Below are positions 49,790 through 59,187 of a stretch of 64,000 bases of DNA, one piece after another. Source of the stretch: Streptomyces lydicus (GTDB taxonomy: Bacteria > Actinomycetota > Actinomycetes > Streptomycetales > Streptomycetaceae). Numbering within the stretch: the first letter of the stretch is position 1; each line of letters starts with the position of its first letter. The position numbers and the translations under genes are program-made. Below the pieces are notes generated by a model. The model searched no databases. It saw only the letters and a list, made by a program, of their open reading frames with translations, and was not told the DNA's origin. Location: assembly GCF_001729485.1 (NCBI RefSeq), contig NZ_CP017157.1, forward strand, positions 6,820,001 to 6,884,000, given 5' to 3'.

Positions 49790-50437
49790 TCAGCCGAACA
49801 GCCCGTCCAGCCAGCCGACCACCGCGTCCGAGAGCTGCGTCATCGACTCCGCCTCGGCGATGCCCGCCTTCTTCGGCACCGCGAAGCCGTGGTCCCCGTG
49901 CGGTACCTCGGTGAGCACGGTGCCCGGCGGGAACTCCGCCGGCCGGCCGAACGGGTCCCGGCCGCCCTGGACGACCAGGGTCGGCACCCCGGCACCGGTC
50001 AGCTCGTCCGCCCGGGACTTCTCCGGCCTGCCCGGCGGGTGCAGCGGGAAGCTCAGCGCGAGCACCGCCTCGGCGCCCAGCTCACGCGCCGTACGGCAGG
50101 CGACCCGGGCCCCGGCGCTGCGGCCGCCGGCGACCACCGGCAGCCCCGGCTTCTCCAGCGCCGGCCACAGCGCCGTCCACGCCGCGTCCAGGGTCTTCGG
50201 CGCGGGCGCCACCTTCTTGCCGGCCACCCGCCACGGCTGCTCCACCAGCGCGACGGTGTAGCCGCGGGCCGGCAGCGCGGACGCCAGCGCCCGCAGGTCG
50301 CGCGCCTCGATGCCGCCGCCGGCACCGTGGCTGACGGCGACCACGGCCCGGGCCGGCTCCGCGTCGCGGTGCCAGGTGATCCGGGCGTCACCCGCCGGCG
50401 TCCCGACCGTCTCGGTCTCCTTCGCCCCTGCACTCAT
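49790..50437 (-). CDS. alpha/beta-hydrolase family protein
   Basis: 215 residues. The nucleophile elbow reads VVAGGRSAGARVACR (GxSxG), the acid is in LVVQGGRDPFGRP and the His in VPHGDHGFAVPKK. An N-terminal VVAVSHGAGGGIEARDL gives the oxyanion region HGAGG. It belongs to the small dienelactone-hydrolase-like group (KANL3/Tex30-type). The substrate is unknown. It shares the minus strand with the SRAP gene, 160 bases apart. Confidence 0.88.
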   Translation of the reverse strand: MSAGAKETETVGTPAGDARITWHRDAEPARAVVAVSHGAGGGIEARDLRALASALPARGYTVALVEQPWRVAGKKVAPAPKTLDAAWTALWPALEKPGLPVVAGGRSAGARVACRTARELGAEAVLALSFPLHPPGRPEKSRADELTGAGVPTLVVQGGRDPFGRPAEFPPGTVLTEVPHGDHGFAVPKKAGIAEAESMTQLSDAVVGWLDGLFG

Positions 50438-50597
50438 GCCGCACCCTCACTTCCCTCGGCCTGACCCTCGCCCGGCGCGCCCGGGGCCGTGACGTCCCGG
50501 CGCGGGCACGCGCGCTCGCGCTGCCCATCCTGCCCGCGCGAGGGCGAGAAGGGCAGCACAGCCCGCCGGCGCCCCCTGGCGCGGCGCGGGCGCGCGG

Positions 50598-51425
50598 TCA
50601 GAACAGCGTGCCGACCTCGGGCGCGTCGAGCTCGGTGACCAGCTCGGGACCGTTGTTGCGGACGTTGCTGACCTCGGTCGGCACCGGGAAGGCCCGCATC
50701 AGGCCGGGCGGCGGGGGCGCCAGCAGCGCCCGCAGCTCGTCGGGGTCCGTACCGGCCGGGTCCAGCCAGGCGTCCCAGCGGTCCGGCGGGAGCACCAGCG
50801 GCATCCGGGGGTGGATCTCGGCCAGCGACCGCGGGCCCTCGCCGGCCGCCCCGGCCAGCGGGGTGGTCTCGGCCTCGGTGGTCACGACCGTGCAGGTCAC
50901 CCACCAGGCCCGCGGGTGGTCCCCGGGCAGCGTGCGGTCCCGCCAGAACTCGTACAGCCCGGCCATCGCCATCACGGAGCCGTCCGCGGGCGTGACGAAG
51001 TACGGCTGCTTACGGGGCCGCTTCCGCCGCCCCTGCTCCTCCAGCTGCCGCTCGGCGGCGCCGGTGACCCACTCGAAGTAGCCGTCGCCGGGCAGCAGAC
51101 AGCGGCGGGCCGCGAACGCCTGGCGGAAGGACGGCTTCTCGTGCACCGTCTCGGCCCGGGCGTTGATCATCTTCGCGGCGGCGTCGGGTGAGTTCGCCCA
51201 CGCCGGCACCAGCCCCCACTTCAGCGGCCGCAGCTGGCGTGCCGGGCCCGGCGGGAAGCCGTCGGCCGCCGCGCCCTTGAGGGGGCGTTCGAGCACCGCG
51301 TGCACGGTGTCCGTCGGCGCCACGTTCCAACTGGGCGCCAGGGTCTCCTCGGGTTCCCACTGCTGAACATCGAAGAGCCCCACCAGCTCCTCGGGGCGAC
51401 GACTCGCTGCATACCTACCGCACAT
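50598..51425 (-). CDS. SRAP/HMCES-type abasic-site-binding protein (YedK-like)
   Basis: 275 residues; ATG 51425 chosen because removal of Met exposes catalytic Cys2 (MCGRYAASRRP). The active-site set is complete: NVAPTD, LRPLKWGLVPAWA, NARAET, and HPRMPLVLP with its His. SRAP proteins form a stable bond with abasic sites in single-stranded DNA and protect forks. The gene is divergent from the M50-like gene and close to aroA and rsgA, the same grouping as mycobacterial Rv3226c-Rv3228. Confidence 0.93.
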   Translation of the reverse strand: MCGRYAASRRPEELVGLFDVQQWEPEETLAPSWNVAPTDTVHAVLERPLKGAAADGFPPGPARQLRPLKWGLVPAWANSPDAAAKMINARAETVHEKPSFRQAFAARRCLLPGDGYFEWVTGAAERQLEEQGRRKRPRKQPYFVTPADGSVMAMAGLYEFWRDRTLPGDHPRAWWVTCTVVTTEAETTPLAGAAGEGPRSLAEIHPRMPLVLPPDRWDAWLDPAGTDPDELRALLAPPPPGLMRAFPVPTEVSNVRNNGPELVTELDAPEVGTLF

Positions 51426-51460
51426 GCATGCCACACTGCCATGCCACACGAAGGGGAGAC

Positions 51461-52174
51461 ATGGACACCGACCACCTCACCGACATATGGGGCCGGGTCT
51501 TCGGGACCCAGCCCCCGCCCTCGCTCTGGCTGGTGCTCGTCACCGCGGCGCTGGCGCTGGGCGCCGTCGTCCCGCGCACCGCCTGGCGGCTGTCCCGCAA
51601 CGCCGTCACCATCGCGCACGAGGGCGGGCACGGGCTGATCGCCCTGCTCACCGGGCGCCGCCTGGACGGCATCCGGCTGCACTCGGACACCTCGGGCCTG
51701 ACCGTTTCGCGCGGCAAGCCGACCGGCCTGGGCATGGTGCTGACCGCCGCGGCCGGCTACATCGCCCCGTCGCTGCTGGGGCTGGCGGGCGCCGCGCTGC
51801 TCGCCGCGGGGCACATCACGGCGCTCCTGTGGGGTGCCACCGCCCTGCTGCTGGCGATGCTCGTCATGATCCGCAACGCCTACGGCGTGCTCACCGTGGT
51901 CCTGGCCGGCGCCGCGTTCGTCCTGGTCTCCTGGCTGACCACGCCCCAGGTGCAGGCGGTGTTCGCGTACGCGGTGGTGTGGTTCCTGCTGCTGGGCGGG
52001 GTCCGGCCGCCCTTCGAGCTCCAGGGCAAGCGGCGCCGGGGCGGCGCCGCGGACTCCGACCCGGACCAGCTGGCCCGCCTGACCCACGTCCCGGCGGCCG
52101 TGTGGCTCGGCCTCTTCCACGTCGTGACGCTGTGCTCCCTCACGGGCGGCGGCCGCTGGCTGCTCGGCCTCTGA
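51461..52174 (+). CDS. M50-type membrane metallopeptidase-like protein
   Basis: 237 residues from ATG 51461 after AAGGGGAG. Helices include LWLVLVTAALALGAVVPRTA, AAAGYIAPSLLGLAGAALLA and VFAYAVVWFLLLGG. The zinc motif HExxH is present as VTIAHEGGHGLIALL, and MLVMIRNAYGVLTVVLAG is the second conserved helix of the M50B-like family (PF13398). I see no classical LDG Asp ligand, so proteolysis is not certain. It is separated by 151 bases from aroA. Confidence 0.85.
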   Translation: MDTDHLTDIWGRVFGTQPPPSLWLVLVTAALALGAVVPRTAWRLSRNAVTIAHEGGHGLIALLTGRRLDGIRLHSDTSGLTVSRGKPTGLGMVLTAAAGYIAPSLLGLAGAALLAAGHITALLWGATALLLAMLVMIRNAYGVLTVVLAGAAFVLVSWLTTPQVQAVFAYAVVWFLLLGGVRPPFELQGKRRRGGAADSDPDQLARLTHVPAAVWLGLFHVVTLCSLTGGGRWLLGL

Positions 52175-52325
52175 CGTCAACCCGGCCGGCCCGTCCTCCC
52201 CCGACCGCCGTTTACGCCACTTCGGGCGCATCCGTACGCGCGCGCACTACCAGTGCCATGTTTCGGCGGGGTTGCGCCACTTTTGATCAAGATCGGCACC
52301 CTTGCCCAGCCATTAAAGTAAGGGC

Positions 52326-53705
52326 ATGACCGAGAGCCCCGCACACCCCGCCCTGTGGCCCGCCCCCCTCGCGCCCGGGGCCGTCGATGCAACCGTCACC
52401 GTGCCCGGCTCGAAATCGGTCACCAATCGCGGCCTGGTCCTGGCCGCCCTCTCCTCCGAGCCGGGCTGGCTGCGCCGCCCGCTGCGCTCCCGCGACACCC
52501 TGCTGATGGCCGAGGCGCTGCGCACCCTGGGCGTCGGCATCGAGGAGACGGCCTCGTCGAGCTCCTCCGGTCCGGCCGGCTCCGCGGACGCCGGGCAGCA
52601 GGCCGGCGGCGAGGCATGGCGGATCATCCCGGCGGGGCTGCACGGCCCGGCCACCGTCGACGTCGGCAACGCCGGAACGGTCATGCGCTTCCTGCCGCCG
52701 GTCGCCGCGCTGGCCGACGGCCCGGTGCGCTTCGACGGCGACCCGCGCTCCTACGAGCGTCCGCTCGGCGGGGTCATCGACGCGCTGCGCGCCCTGGGTG
52801 CCCGTATCGACGACGACAACCGCGGCGCCCTGCCGATGACGGTGTTCGGCGGCGGTGCCCTGGAGGGCGGTGCGGTCGAGATCGACGCCTCCTCGTCCTC
52901 CCAGTTCGTCAGCGCCCTGCTGCTGTCCGCGCCGCGCTTCAACCAGGGCGTCGAGGTCCGGCACGTCGGCGCGGCGCTGCCCTCGATGCCGCACATCCGG
53001 ATGACCGTGGACATGCTGCGCAGCGTCGGCGCGCAGGTGGACACCCCGGAGGCGGGCGGCGAGCCGAACGTCTGGCGGGTCACCCCGGGGGCGCTGCTCG
53101 GCCGCGACCTGATCGTCGAGCCCGACCTGTCCAACGCCCAGCCGTTCCTGGCCGCCGCGCTGGTCACCGGCGGCCGCGTCACCATCCCGGACTGGCCCGC
53201 GCACACCACGCAGCCCGGTGACGCGCTGCGTGAGATCTTCACCACCATGGGCGGCTCCTGCGAGCTGACCGAGCAGGGCCTGACGCTGACCGGCAGCGGC
53301 CGGATCCACGGCATCGACGTCGATCTGAGCGAGGTCGGCGAGCTGACCCCGGGCATCGCCGCGGTCGCCGCGCTGGCCGACTCCCCCTCCACCCTGCGGG
53401 GCGTGGCGCACCTGCGGCTGCACGAGACCGACCGGCTGGCGGCGCTCACCAAGGAGCTCAACGAACTCGGCGGCGACGTCACCGAGACCGCGGACGGCCT
53501 GCACATCCGGCCGCGTCCCCTGCACGGCGGGATCTTCCACACCTACGAGGACCACCGGCTGGCCACCGCCGCCGCGGTCATCGGCCTCGCGGTCGAAGGC
53601 GTGGAGGTGGAGAACGTCGCCACGACGACCAAGACCCTGCCCGACTTCCCCGCCCTGTGGGCGGAGATGCTCGACCCGTCGGCGGCCCCCGCCCGGAGAG
53701 TCTGA
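52326..53705 (+). CDS. aroA: 3-phosphoshikimate 1-carboxyvinyltransferase (EPSP synthase)
   Basis: 459 residues. It joins shikimate-3-phosphate and PEP in the shikimate pathway. Substrate-binding motifs are intact: [17 protein letters not shown] (the phosphate-binding Lys-Ser), [27 protein letters not shown] and [18 protein letters not shown] Ser/Gly-rich insertion around residue 80 ([18 protein letters not shown]) is unusual but lies in a surface loop. It is 14 bases before rsgA, in one operon. Confidence 0.96.
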   Translation: MTESPAHPALWPAPLAPGAVDATVTVPGSKSVTNRGLVLAALSSEPGWLRRPLRSRDTLLMAEALRTLGVGIEETASSSSSGPAGSADAGQQAGGEAWRIIPAGLHGPATVDVGNAGTVMRFLPPVAALADGPVRFDGDPRSYERPLGGVIDALRALGARIDDDNRGALPMTVFGGGALEGGAVEIDASSSSQFVSALLLSAPRFNQGVEVRHVGAALPSMPHIRMTVDMLRSVGAQVDTPEAGGEPNVWRVTPGALLGRDLIVEPDLSNAQPFLAAALVTGGRVTIPDWPAHTTQPGDALREIFTTMGGSCELTEQGLTLTGSGRIHGIDVDLSEVGELTPGIAAVAALADSPSTLRGVAHLRLHETDRLAALTKELNELGGDVTETADGLHIRPRPLHGGIFHTYEDHRLATAAAVIGLAVEGVEVENVATTTKTLPDFPALWAEMLDPSAAPARRV

Positions 53706-53719
53706 GGGGTCCGGCCGCC

Positions 53720-54727
53720 ATGCGCCGCTACGGCAAGAACCCCGATGAGGACGACATCCGCGTCCGGCCCAACCGCAAGGGCAACCGTCCCCGCACGAAC
53801 ATCCGCCCCAAGCACGAGGACGCGGCCGAGGGCCTGGTCCTGACCGTCGACCGGGGCCGGCTGACGTGCCTCATCGACGGCCGCACGGTCACCGCGATGA
53901 AGGCCCGCGAACTGGGCCGCAAGAGCGCGGTGGTCGGCGACCGGGTCGCCGTCGTCGGTGACCTGAGCGGCGCCAAGGACACCCTCGCGCGGATCGTCCG
54001 GGTCGAGCCGCGCACCTCGACGCTGCGCCGTACGGCCGACGACGACGACCCGTTCGAGCGCGTCGTGGTCGCCAACGCCGACCAGCTGGCCATCGTCACC
54101 GCGCTCGCCGACCCCGAGCCGCGCCCCCGGCTGATCGACCGCTGCCTGGTCGCCGCCTACGACGCGGGCCTGGAGCCGCTGCTGGTGCTGACCAAGTCCG
54201 ATCTCGCCTCCGCGGACGCCCTGTTGGAGTCCTACGGGGCGCTGGGCGTCCCCTATGTCGTCACCAACCGCGAGGAACTCACCGACGGCAGCGCCGCCGA
54301 GCGGGTGCGGGAGCTGCTGAAGGGCCGGATGACGGCGTTCGTCGGACACTCCGGCGTCGGCAAGACGACGCTGGTCAACGCGCTGGTCCCGGAGCGCCGC
54401 CGGGCCACCGGACACGTCAACGCGGTCACCGGCCGCGGCCGGCACACCACCACCTCCGCGCTGGCGCTGCCGCTGCCCGGCGACTCGGGCTGGGTCATCG
54501 ACACCCCGGGCGTCCGCTCCTTCGGGCTGGCGCACATCGACCCGTCCCGGGTCATCCACGCCTTCCCGGACCTGGAGCCGGGCACCGTCGACTGCCCGCG
54601 CGCGTGCAGCCACGACGAGCCGGACTGCGCGCTGGACACCTGGGTCACCGACGGCCACGCCGACCCGGCCCGGCTCTACTCGCTGCGCCGCCTGCTGGCC
54701 ACCAGGGAACGACGCGAGGGCGACTGA
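53720..54727 (+). CDS. rsgA: small ribosomal subunit biogenesis GTPase RsgA
   Basis: 335 residues from ATG 53720. The circularly permuted GTPase is clear: G4 LVLTKSDLASAD precedes G1 FVGHSGVGKTTLVNAL, then G2 GRGRHTTTS and G3 VIDTPGVRSFG. An N-terminal OB fold (GLVLTVDRGRLTCLIDG) and a C-terminal zinc motif DCPRACSHDEPDCALD complete it. It matures the 30S subunit. The aroA-rsgA pairing is common in actinobacteria. Confidence 0.95.
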   Translation: MRRYGKNPDEDDIRVRPNRKGNRPRTNIRPKHEDAAEGLVLTVDRGRLTCLIDGRTVTAMKARELGRKSAVVGDRVAVVGDLSGAKDTLARIVRVEPRTSTLRRTADDDDPFERVVVANADQLAIVTALADPEPRPRLIDRCLVAAYDAGLEPLLVLTKSDLASADALLESYGALGVPYVVTNREELTDGSAAERVRELLKGRMTAFVGHSGVGKTTLVNALVPERRRATGHVNAVTGRGRHTTTSALALPLPGDSGWVIDTPGVRSFGLAHIDPSRVIHAFPDLEPGTVDCPRACSHDEPDCALDTWVTDGHADPARLYSLRRLLATRERREGD

Positions 54728-54801
54728 TCACCGGGTTTGCCCCTGCCCGTCCGAGGTAAATACACCGAGGCCGGCGAACTGGTCACCGGCCCTGATCGCC
54801 C

Positions 54802-54869
54802 GGACGGGGCCCCGGACGAGTGAGGCTGACGTCCCGTCGTCACTCATCCAGCTGACGGAGGCAGGGCTT
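54802..54869 (+). promoter_or_regulatory. structured leader of SMR gene, possible guanidine aptamer
   Basis: GGACGG and GGACGA repeats (54802-54819) and a hairpin GAGTGA / TCACTC (54818-54823 with 54839-54844), holding an inner GACG/CGTC stem, precede the gene. CCGGACGAG resembles the 5' end of ykkC-III guanidine riboswitches, but I could not complete its pseudoknot by eye. Confidence 0.35.
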
Positions 54870-55202
54870 ATGGCGTGGGCGTGGCTGCTGGTCGTGGTGG
54901 CGGGGCTCCTGGAGACCGGCTTCGCGGTGTGCCTCAAGCTCTCGCACGGCCTCACCCGCCTCTTCCCCACCATCGCCTTCGCGGCGTTCGCGCTCGCCAG
55001 CTTCGGTCTGCTGACGCTGGCGCTGCGCAAGCTCGACGTCGGCCCGGCCTACGCGGTCTGGACCGGCCTCGGCGCGGCCGGCACGGCGGTCTACGGCATG
55101 GTCTTCCTCGGCGACGTGGTCTCCACCCTCAAGATCGTCTCGATCACGCTGGTCATCGTGGGCGTGGTCGGGCTGCAGCTGTCGGGCTCCGGAGGGCACT
55201 GA
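54870..55202 (+). CDS. SMR-family exporter, SugE/Gdx type
   Basis: 110 residues with four helices. The key Glu is in GLLETGFAVCLKLSHGLTRL, which has the Lys-Ser-x-Gly-x-Thr pattern shared by SugE/Gdx guanidinium exporters. GPAYAVWTGLGAAGTAVYG is the GxG packing helix, and VSITLVIVGVVGLQLSG the last. The length is typical of one full subunit; Gdx works as a dual-topology homodimer. Guanidinium as substrate is supported if the leader proves to be a guanidine riboswitch. Confidence 0.88.
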   Translation: MAWAWLLVVVAGLLETGFAVCLKLSHGLTRLFPTIAFAAFALASFGLLTLALRKLDVGPAYAVWTGLGAAGTAVYGMVFLGDVVSTLKIVSITLVIVGVVGLQLSGSGGH

Positions 55203-55241
55203 GGCCCTCCGCGCCCCGCACCGCAGGGTTCTGACGTCCCG

Positions 55242-55975
55242 TCAGTCCTGTTCCGTCTGCCGGGCGCCGGCCGGCGCCAGCCGCGCGAAGGCGCCCGCCA
55301 CGAGCCGGGACACCGCCTCCGTCTCCGCCTCCCGCCGGGCCCGCCGTGCCGGTACGCGTCCCGGCGGCGCGCCCGCGGCCACCGGCGCGACCACGCACGA
55401 CAGGGTCAGCCGCACCGCGGTCTCGCAGGCGGCGCCCAGGGCCGGCAGCTCCTCCTCGGGCCAGCCGCCCTCCAGCGCGGCGACCGCCTGGTCGCGGAAC
55501 CGGCCGACGAGCTCGGCGGGTCCCGGCAGCGGCCCCTCGGGGCGGGCGGGGTGCGCCGCGCCGCGGGACCGGCCGGCCGGGCGCCGGTCGGCGGCAGGGG
55601 CTCGCCCGGCGCCGCCGGGAGCGGCAGCCGGTCGCCCCAGCACCCGGTCAGCGCGGCCCTGACCAGCGGATTGGTGCGCGCGGTACGCAGCGTCCAGGCG
55701 GCCGCTGCGACCACCTTGGCCGCCGCGTCGGCCCGGCCCCCGGCGACCGGGGAGCCGCCCCGCGCCAGCGCCCGGGCGACGCCGGCGAGGTAGTTGTCGG
55801 TCTCCCGGCGCACCAGCGCGCGGGCCAGCCCTTCCTTGCTGCCGAACTCGTTGTACAGCGTCTGCCGGGAGACCCCGGCGGCGGCCGCCACGTCGACCAT
55901 CCGTACGGCCGGCCAGGCCCGGGCCGTCAGCGCCGTATAGGCGGCGTCCAGCAGGGATTCACGCGCTGCGGGCAT
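55242..55975 (-). pseudogene. TetR-family regulator with a frameshift
   Basis: The N-terminal half (from ATG 55975) has an ordinary TetR helix-turn-helix, MVDVAAAAGVSRQTLYNEFG. Around 55555-55570, in a GC run, the frame is lost: the upstream frame continues as Pro/Arg-rich nonsense to 55406, while a good TetR C-terminus (PAELVGRFRDQAVAALEGGW) continues in another frame to 55242. One missing base explains it. This is either a real frameshift or a sequencing error in a GC run. Confidence 0.8.
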
Positions 55976-56025
55976 CCATCGCCTCCCCGGCCGCCCGGCC
56001 GAGATGGCCGGTGTGCGCACAGAAT

Positions 56026-56050
56026 TGACGCGCCCTCAGGCACTGTCAAG
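56026..56050. promoter_or_regulatory. TTGAC-N15-GTCAA inverted repeat upstream of the TetR gene
   Basis: A 5-bp inverted repeat about 50 bases before the TetR start. It may be an operator; TTGACG could also be a -35 box. Confidence 0.3.
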
Positions 56051-56184
56051 GGGCGTCGCGGCACCGGCGCACCGGGCCGGTGCGCGCGGCCCGCCCGGCG
56101 CCCGCTCACCTGGGCGGCGGGCGACACACGCCGTGGGGACACAGCCGTGTGGCTGCGGCGTATACCAATGGATACTGTTCGCAC

Positions 56185-56988
56185 ATGCCCGACTATCACG
56201 ATGATCTTCGCCTCGGCCATGTGCTCGCCGACGCCGCGGACGCCGCCACCATGGAGCGCTTCAAGGCGCTCGACCTCAAGGTCGAGACCAAACCGGACAT
56301 GACGCCGGTGAGCGAGGCGGACAAGGCCGCCGAGGAGCTGATCCGCAGCCAGCTCCAGCGGGCCCGGCCGCGGGACGCGGTGCTCGGCGAGGAATTCGGC
56401 AGCGAGGGCGCCGGGCCGCGCCGCTGGATCATCGACCCGATCGACGGCACGAAGAACTACGTCCGCGGGGTGCCGGTCTGGGCCACGCTGATCGCGCTGA
56501 TGGAACGCGGCGAGGGCGGCGACCGCCCCGTGGTGGGCATCGTCTCCGCGCCGGCGCTCAACCGCCGCTGGTGGGCCGCGGAGGGCCTGGGGGCCTTCAC
56601 CGGCCGCAGCCTGACCTCCGCGAGCCGGCTGCAGGTGTCGAAGGTCGGCCGCATCCAGGACGCGTCGTTCGCGTACTCCTCGCTGACCGGCTGGGAGGAG
56701 CGCGGCAAGCTGCCCGGCTTCCTCGACCTGAGCCGGGACTGCTGGCGGACCCGGGCCTACGGCGACTTCTGGCCGTACATGCTGGTCGCCGAGGGCGCGG
56801 TGGACATCTGCGCGGAGCCCGAGCTGTCGCTGTGGGACATGGCGGCCTGCGCGGTGGTGGTCAAGGAGGCCGGCGGGCAGTTCACCGGCCTGGACGGCAG
56901 GCCGGGGCCGCACAGCGGCAACGCGGCGGCCTCCAACGGTCTGCTGCACGAGGAGCTGCTCGGCTACGTCGGCGACGCCAAGCACTGA
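56185..56988 (+). CDS. hisN: histidinol-phosphate phosphatase, inositol-monophosphatase fold
   Basis: 267 residues from ATG 56185. It has the inositol monophosphatase family motifs: GEEFG (metal Glu), WIIDPIDGTKNYVRG (DPIDGT) and LSLWDMAACAVVVKEAGG (WD...A). In Streptomyces the HisN member of this fold carries out the penultimate histidine step, and the S. coelicolor copy lies in the same neighbourhood. Other his genes are not adjacent. Upstream is the divergent broken TetR gene. Confidence 0.9.
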   Translation: MPDYHDDLRLGHVLADAADAATMERFKALDLKVETKPDMTPVSEADKAAEELIRSQLQRARPRDAVLGEEFGSEGAGPRRWIIDPIDGTKNYVRGVPVWATLIALMERGEGGDRPVVGIVSAPALNRRWWAAEGLGAFTGRSLTSASRLQVSKVGRIQDASFAYSSLTGWEERGKLPGFLDLSRDCWRTRAYGDFWPYMLVAEGAVDICAEPELSLWDMAACAVVVKEAGGQFTGLDGRPGPHSGNAAASNGLLHEELLGYVGDAKH

Positions 56989-57093
56989 GTCACGCCGCCC
57001 CGCCCGGCGGCACCGGACGCCGGGCGGCCCGGCGTGCGGGCGGGCGCTCGGACACGCGTCCACAACTTGCCCCTTGTTGCGGCCACCGCGGCA

Positions 57094-57135
57094 TGTGAAC
57101 ATGAGAATCCCCCACTTTGTGAACTTGTGAATCCC
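57094..57135 (+). promoter_or_regulatory. direct repeat upstream of the CBS-domain gene
   Basis: TGTGAACATGAGAATCCC (57094-57111) and TGTGAACTTGTGAATCCC (57118-57135) match at 16 of 18 positions with a 24-base period. They sit in the only intergenic region before the CBS gene and may be tandem operator half-sites. Confidence 0.6.
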
Positions 57136-57173
57136 TTCGCAAGGCACATTCACCAAGGAGGTGGCTCCTCTCC

Positions 57174-57581
57174 ATGCCCATGTACGTCAAGGACGCCATG
57201 AGCACGATGGTCCTCACCATCGGCCCGGCCCACACCCTCCGCCAGGCGGCCCAGCTGATGGCGGCTCGCCGCATCGGCGCGGCCGTGGTCCTCGACAACG
57301 ACAACAGCGGCATCGGTATCCTCACCGAGCGCGACATCCTCAACTCGATCGGCGCGGGCGAGAGTCCCGACCGGGAGACCGCCCACGCCCACACCACCTC
57401 CGACGTGGTCTTCGCCGCTCCGGACTGGACTCTGGACGAGGCGGCGGAGGCGATGGTGCGCGGCGGTTTCCGCCATCTGATCGTGCTGAACGACCACGAA
57501 CCCGTCGGCGTCGTGTCCGTGCGCGACATCATCCGCTGCTGGGCCACCGCCGACATCCGCGCGGGCGCGGTGCCGGCCTGA
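57174..57581 (+). CDS. two-CBS-domain protein
   Basis: 135 residues made of one CBS pair: MYVKDAMSTMVLTIGPAHTL to GILTERDILNSIGAG, and TTSDVVFAAPDWTLDEAAE to VGVVSVRDIIRCW. CBS pairs bind adenosyl nucleotides; no catalytic domain is attached. The start is 12 bases after AAGGAGGTGG, itself part of a small AGGAG-GTGG-CTCCT hairpin (57156-57169), so an ATG two codons later may be used instead. Function unknown. Confidence 0.9.
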   Translation: MPMYVKDAMSTMVLTIGPAHTLRQAAQLMAARRIGAAVVLDNDNSGIGILTERDILNSIGAGESPDRETAHAHTTSDVVFAAPDWTLDEAAEAMVRGGFRHLIVLNDHEPVGVVSVRDIIRCWATADIRAGAVPA

Positions 57582-57611
57582 GAGAACGGCCGCCCACGGC
57601 GGCCGGGCACG

Positions 57612-57648
57612 CGAAGAGGCCGGAGCCCCATGGCGTCCGGCCTCTTCG
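57612..57648. terminator. bidirectional terminator CBS / catalase
   Basis: A perfect 13-bp stem (CGAAGAGGCCGGA and its complement) with an 11-base loop between convergent genes. Confidence 0.88.
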
Positions 57649-57666
57649 GTTGTACGGCAAGTCTGG

Positions 57667-59130
57667 TCAGCCGCGCAGGGCCTGGACCGCGGCCTCCAGT
57701 CGCTTGCCGTAGTCCGCGTCCGCCTTGCGGAAGTTCTCGATCGCGCGCCGGGCGATGTCGTCGCGGGAGACCTGCGAGACGAAACCCGCCAGGTTGTCGA
57801 TCAGGCGCTCCTTCTCGTCCTCCGACATCAGCCGGTAGAGGTTGCCCGCCTGGACGAAGTCGTCGTCCTCGGCGTGCGAGGGCGCCGCCTGCTCACCGGT
57901 GGAGCCGGTCACCGCGACCGGCTGCCACAGCGGCCGGCCGGTCTCGGCCGGGCCGCCGAAGCTGTTGGGCTCGTAGTTCTTCGCACCGGCGTGCCGGCCG
58001 TCGTAGAGCACACCGTCCCGGGCGTGGCTGCGCGCCTCGGTGGCGTGCGGGCGGTTGACCGGCAGGTGGTCGGCGTTGATGCCGACGCGGTAGCGGTGCG
58101 CGTCGCCGTACGCGAAGAGGCGGCCCTGGAGCATCTTGTCGGGGGACGGGCCGATGCCCGGCACGAAGTGGTGCGGGGAGAAGACCGACTGCTCGACCTC
58201 GGCGAAGATGTTCTGCGGGTTGCGGTTGAGCTCCAGCTTGCCGATCTCGATCGGCGGGTAGTCCTCGTGCGGCCAGACCTTGGTCAGGTCGAACGGGTTG
58301 AAGCGGTAGTTCGCCGCCTCGGCCGCGGGCATGATCTGCACCTGCACCCTCCAGGACGGGAAATCGCCGCGCTCGATGGCCTGGCGCAGGTCCCGCTGGT
58401 GGCTGTCCGGGTCGAGGCCGGCGGTCTCGGCGGCCTCGGCGGTGGTGAGGTTCTTGATGCCCTGGTCGGTCTTGAAGTGGTACTTGACCCAGAACACCTC
58501 GCCCGCCTCGTTGTTCCACTGGAAGGTGTGCGAGCCGAAGCCGTCCATGTGCCGGTACGACGCCGGGATGCCGCGGTCGCCGAACAGCCAGGTCACCTGG
58601 TGGGTGGACTCGGGCGAGAGCCCCCAGAAGTCCCAGACGTTGTCCGCCTCCTGCGAGCCGGTGTACGGGTCGCGCTTCTGGGTGTGGATGAAGTCGGGGA
58701 ACTTGAGGGCGTCCTTGATGAAGAACACCGGGGTGTTGTTGCCGACGAGGTCGTAGTTGCCCTCCTCGGTGTAGAACTTCAGCGCGAAACCGCGGGGGTC
58801 GCGCACCGCGTCGGCCGAGCCGAGGTTGCCGGCGACGGTCGAGAAGCGCAGGAACGTCTCGGTCTGCTTGCCGACCTCGGAGAGGAACTTCGCGCGGGTG
58901 TACCGGGTCACATCGGCGGTGACCGTGAACGTGCCGTACGCGCCGGCGCCGCGGGCGTGCACCACGCGCTCCGGGATGCGCTCGCGGTTGAAGTGCGCGA
59001 GCTTCTCGATCAGGAGCTGGTCCTGGATGAGACCGGGCCCGCCGGGGCCGGCCGTCTCGCTGTTCTGGTTGTCCGCGACCGGGGCACCGGTCGCCGTGGT
59101 CAGCGGTCCGGTGGTGCTCTCTACCGACAC
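57667..59130 (-). CDS. catA: monofunctional catalase
   Basis: 487 residues from GTG 59130 with AGGAGG five bases upstream, the same length as S. coelicolor CatA. Small-subunit clade: [11 protein letters not shown] holds the catalytic His (about 58), [11 protein letters not shown] the conserved Asn, and [14 protein letters not shown] the heme-ligand Tyr. It destroys hydrogen peroxide in the cytoplasm. It is divergent from a Fur-family repressor with a Per-like box between, so peroxide induction is expected. Confidence 0.96.
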   Translation of the reverse strand: MSVESTTGPLTTATGAPVADNQNSETAGPGGPGLIQDQLLIEKLAHFNRERIPERVVHARGAGAYGTFTVTADVTRYTRAKFLSEVGKQTETFLRFSTVAGNLGSADAVRDPRGFALKFYTEEGNYDLVGNNTPVFFIKDALKFPDFIHTQKRDPYTGSQEADNVWDFWGLSPESTHQVTWLFGDRGIPASYRHMDGFGSHTFQWNNEAGEVFWVKYHFKTDQGIKNLTTAEAAETAGLDPDSHQRDLRQAIERGDFPSWRVQVQIMPAAEAANYRFNPFDLTKVWPHEDYPPIEIGKLELNRNPQNIFAEVEQSVFSPHHFVPGIGPSPDKMLQGRLFAYGDAHRYRVGINADHLPVNRPHATEARSHARDGVLYDGRHAGAKNYEPNSFGGPAETGRPLWQPVAVTGSTGEQAAPSHAEDDDFVQAGNLYRLMSEDEKERLIDNLAGFVSQVSRDDIARRAIENFRKADADYGKRLEAAVQALRG

Positions 59131-59187
59131 GTGCGCCTCCTGAAGTCTTCGCCACCTGCCCTTGGCTTGCGCCGTACCCGATCCTAC

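Noticed and set aside
54802..54819. Mini-ykkC (guanidine-II) riboswitch from the two GGACGR repeats
   Set aside because: The bases flanking each ACGR do not form the required closing stems. Only a general structured leader is claimed.
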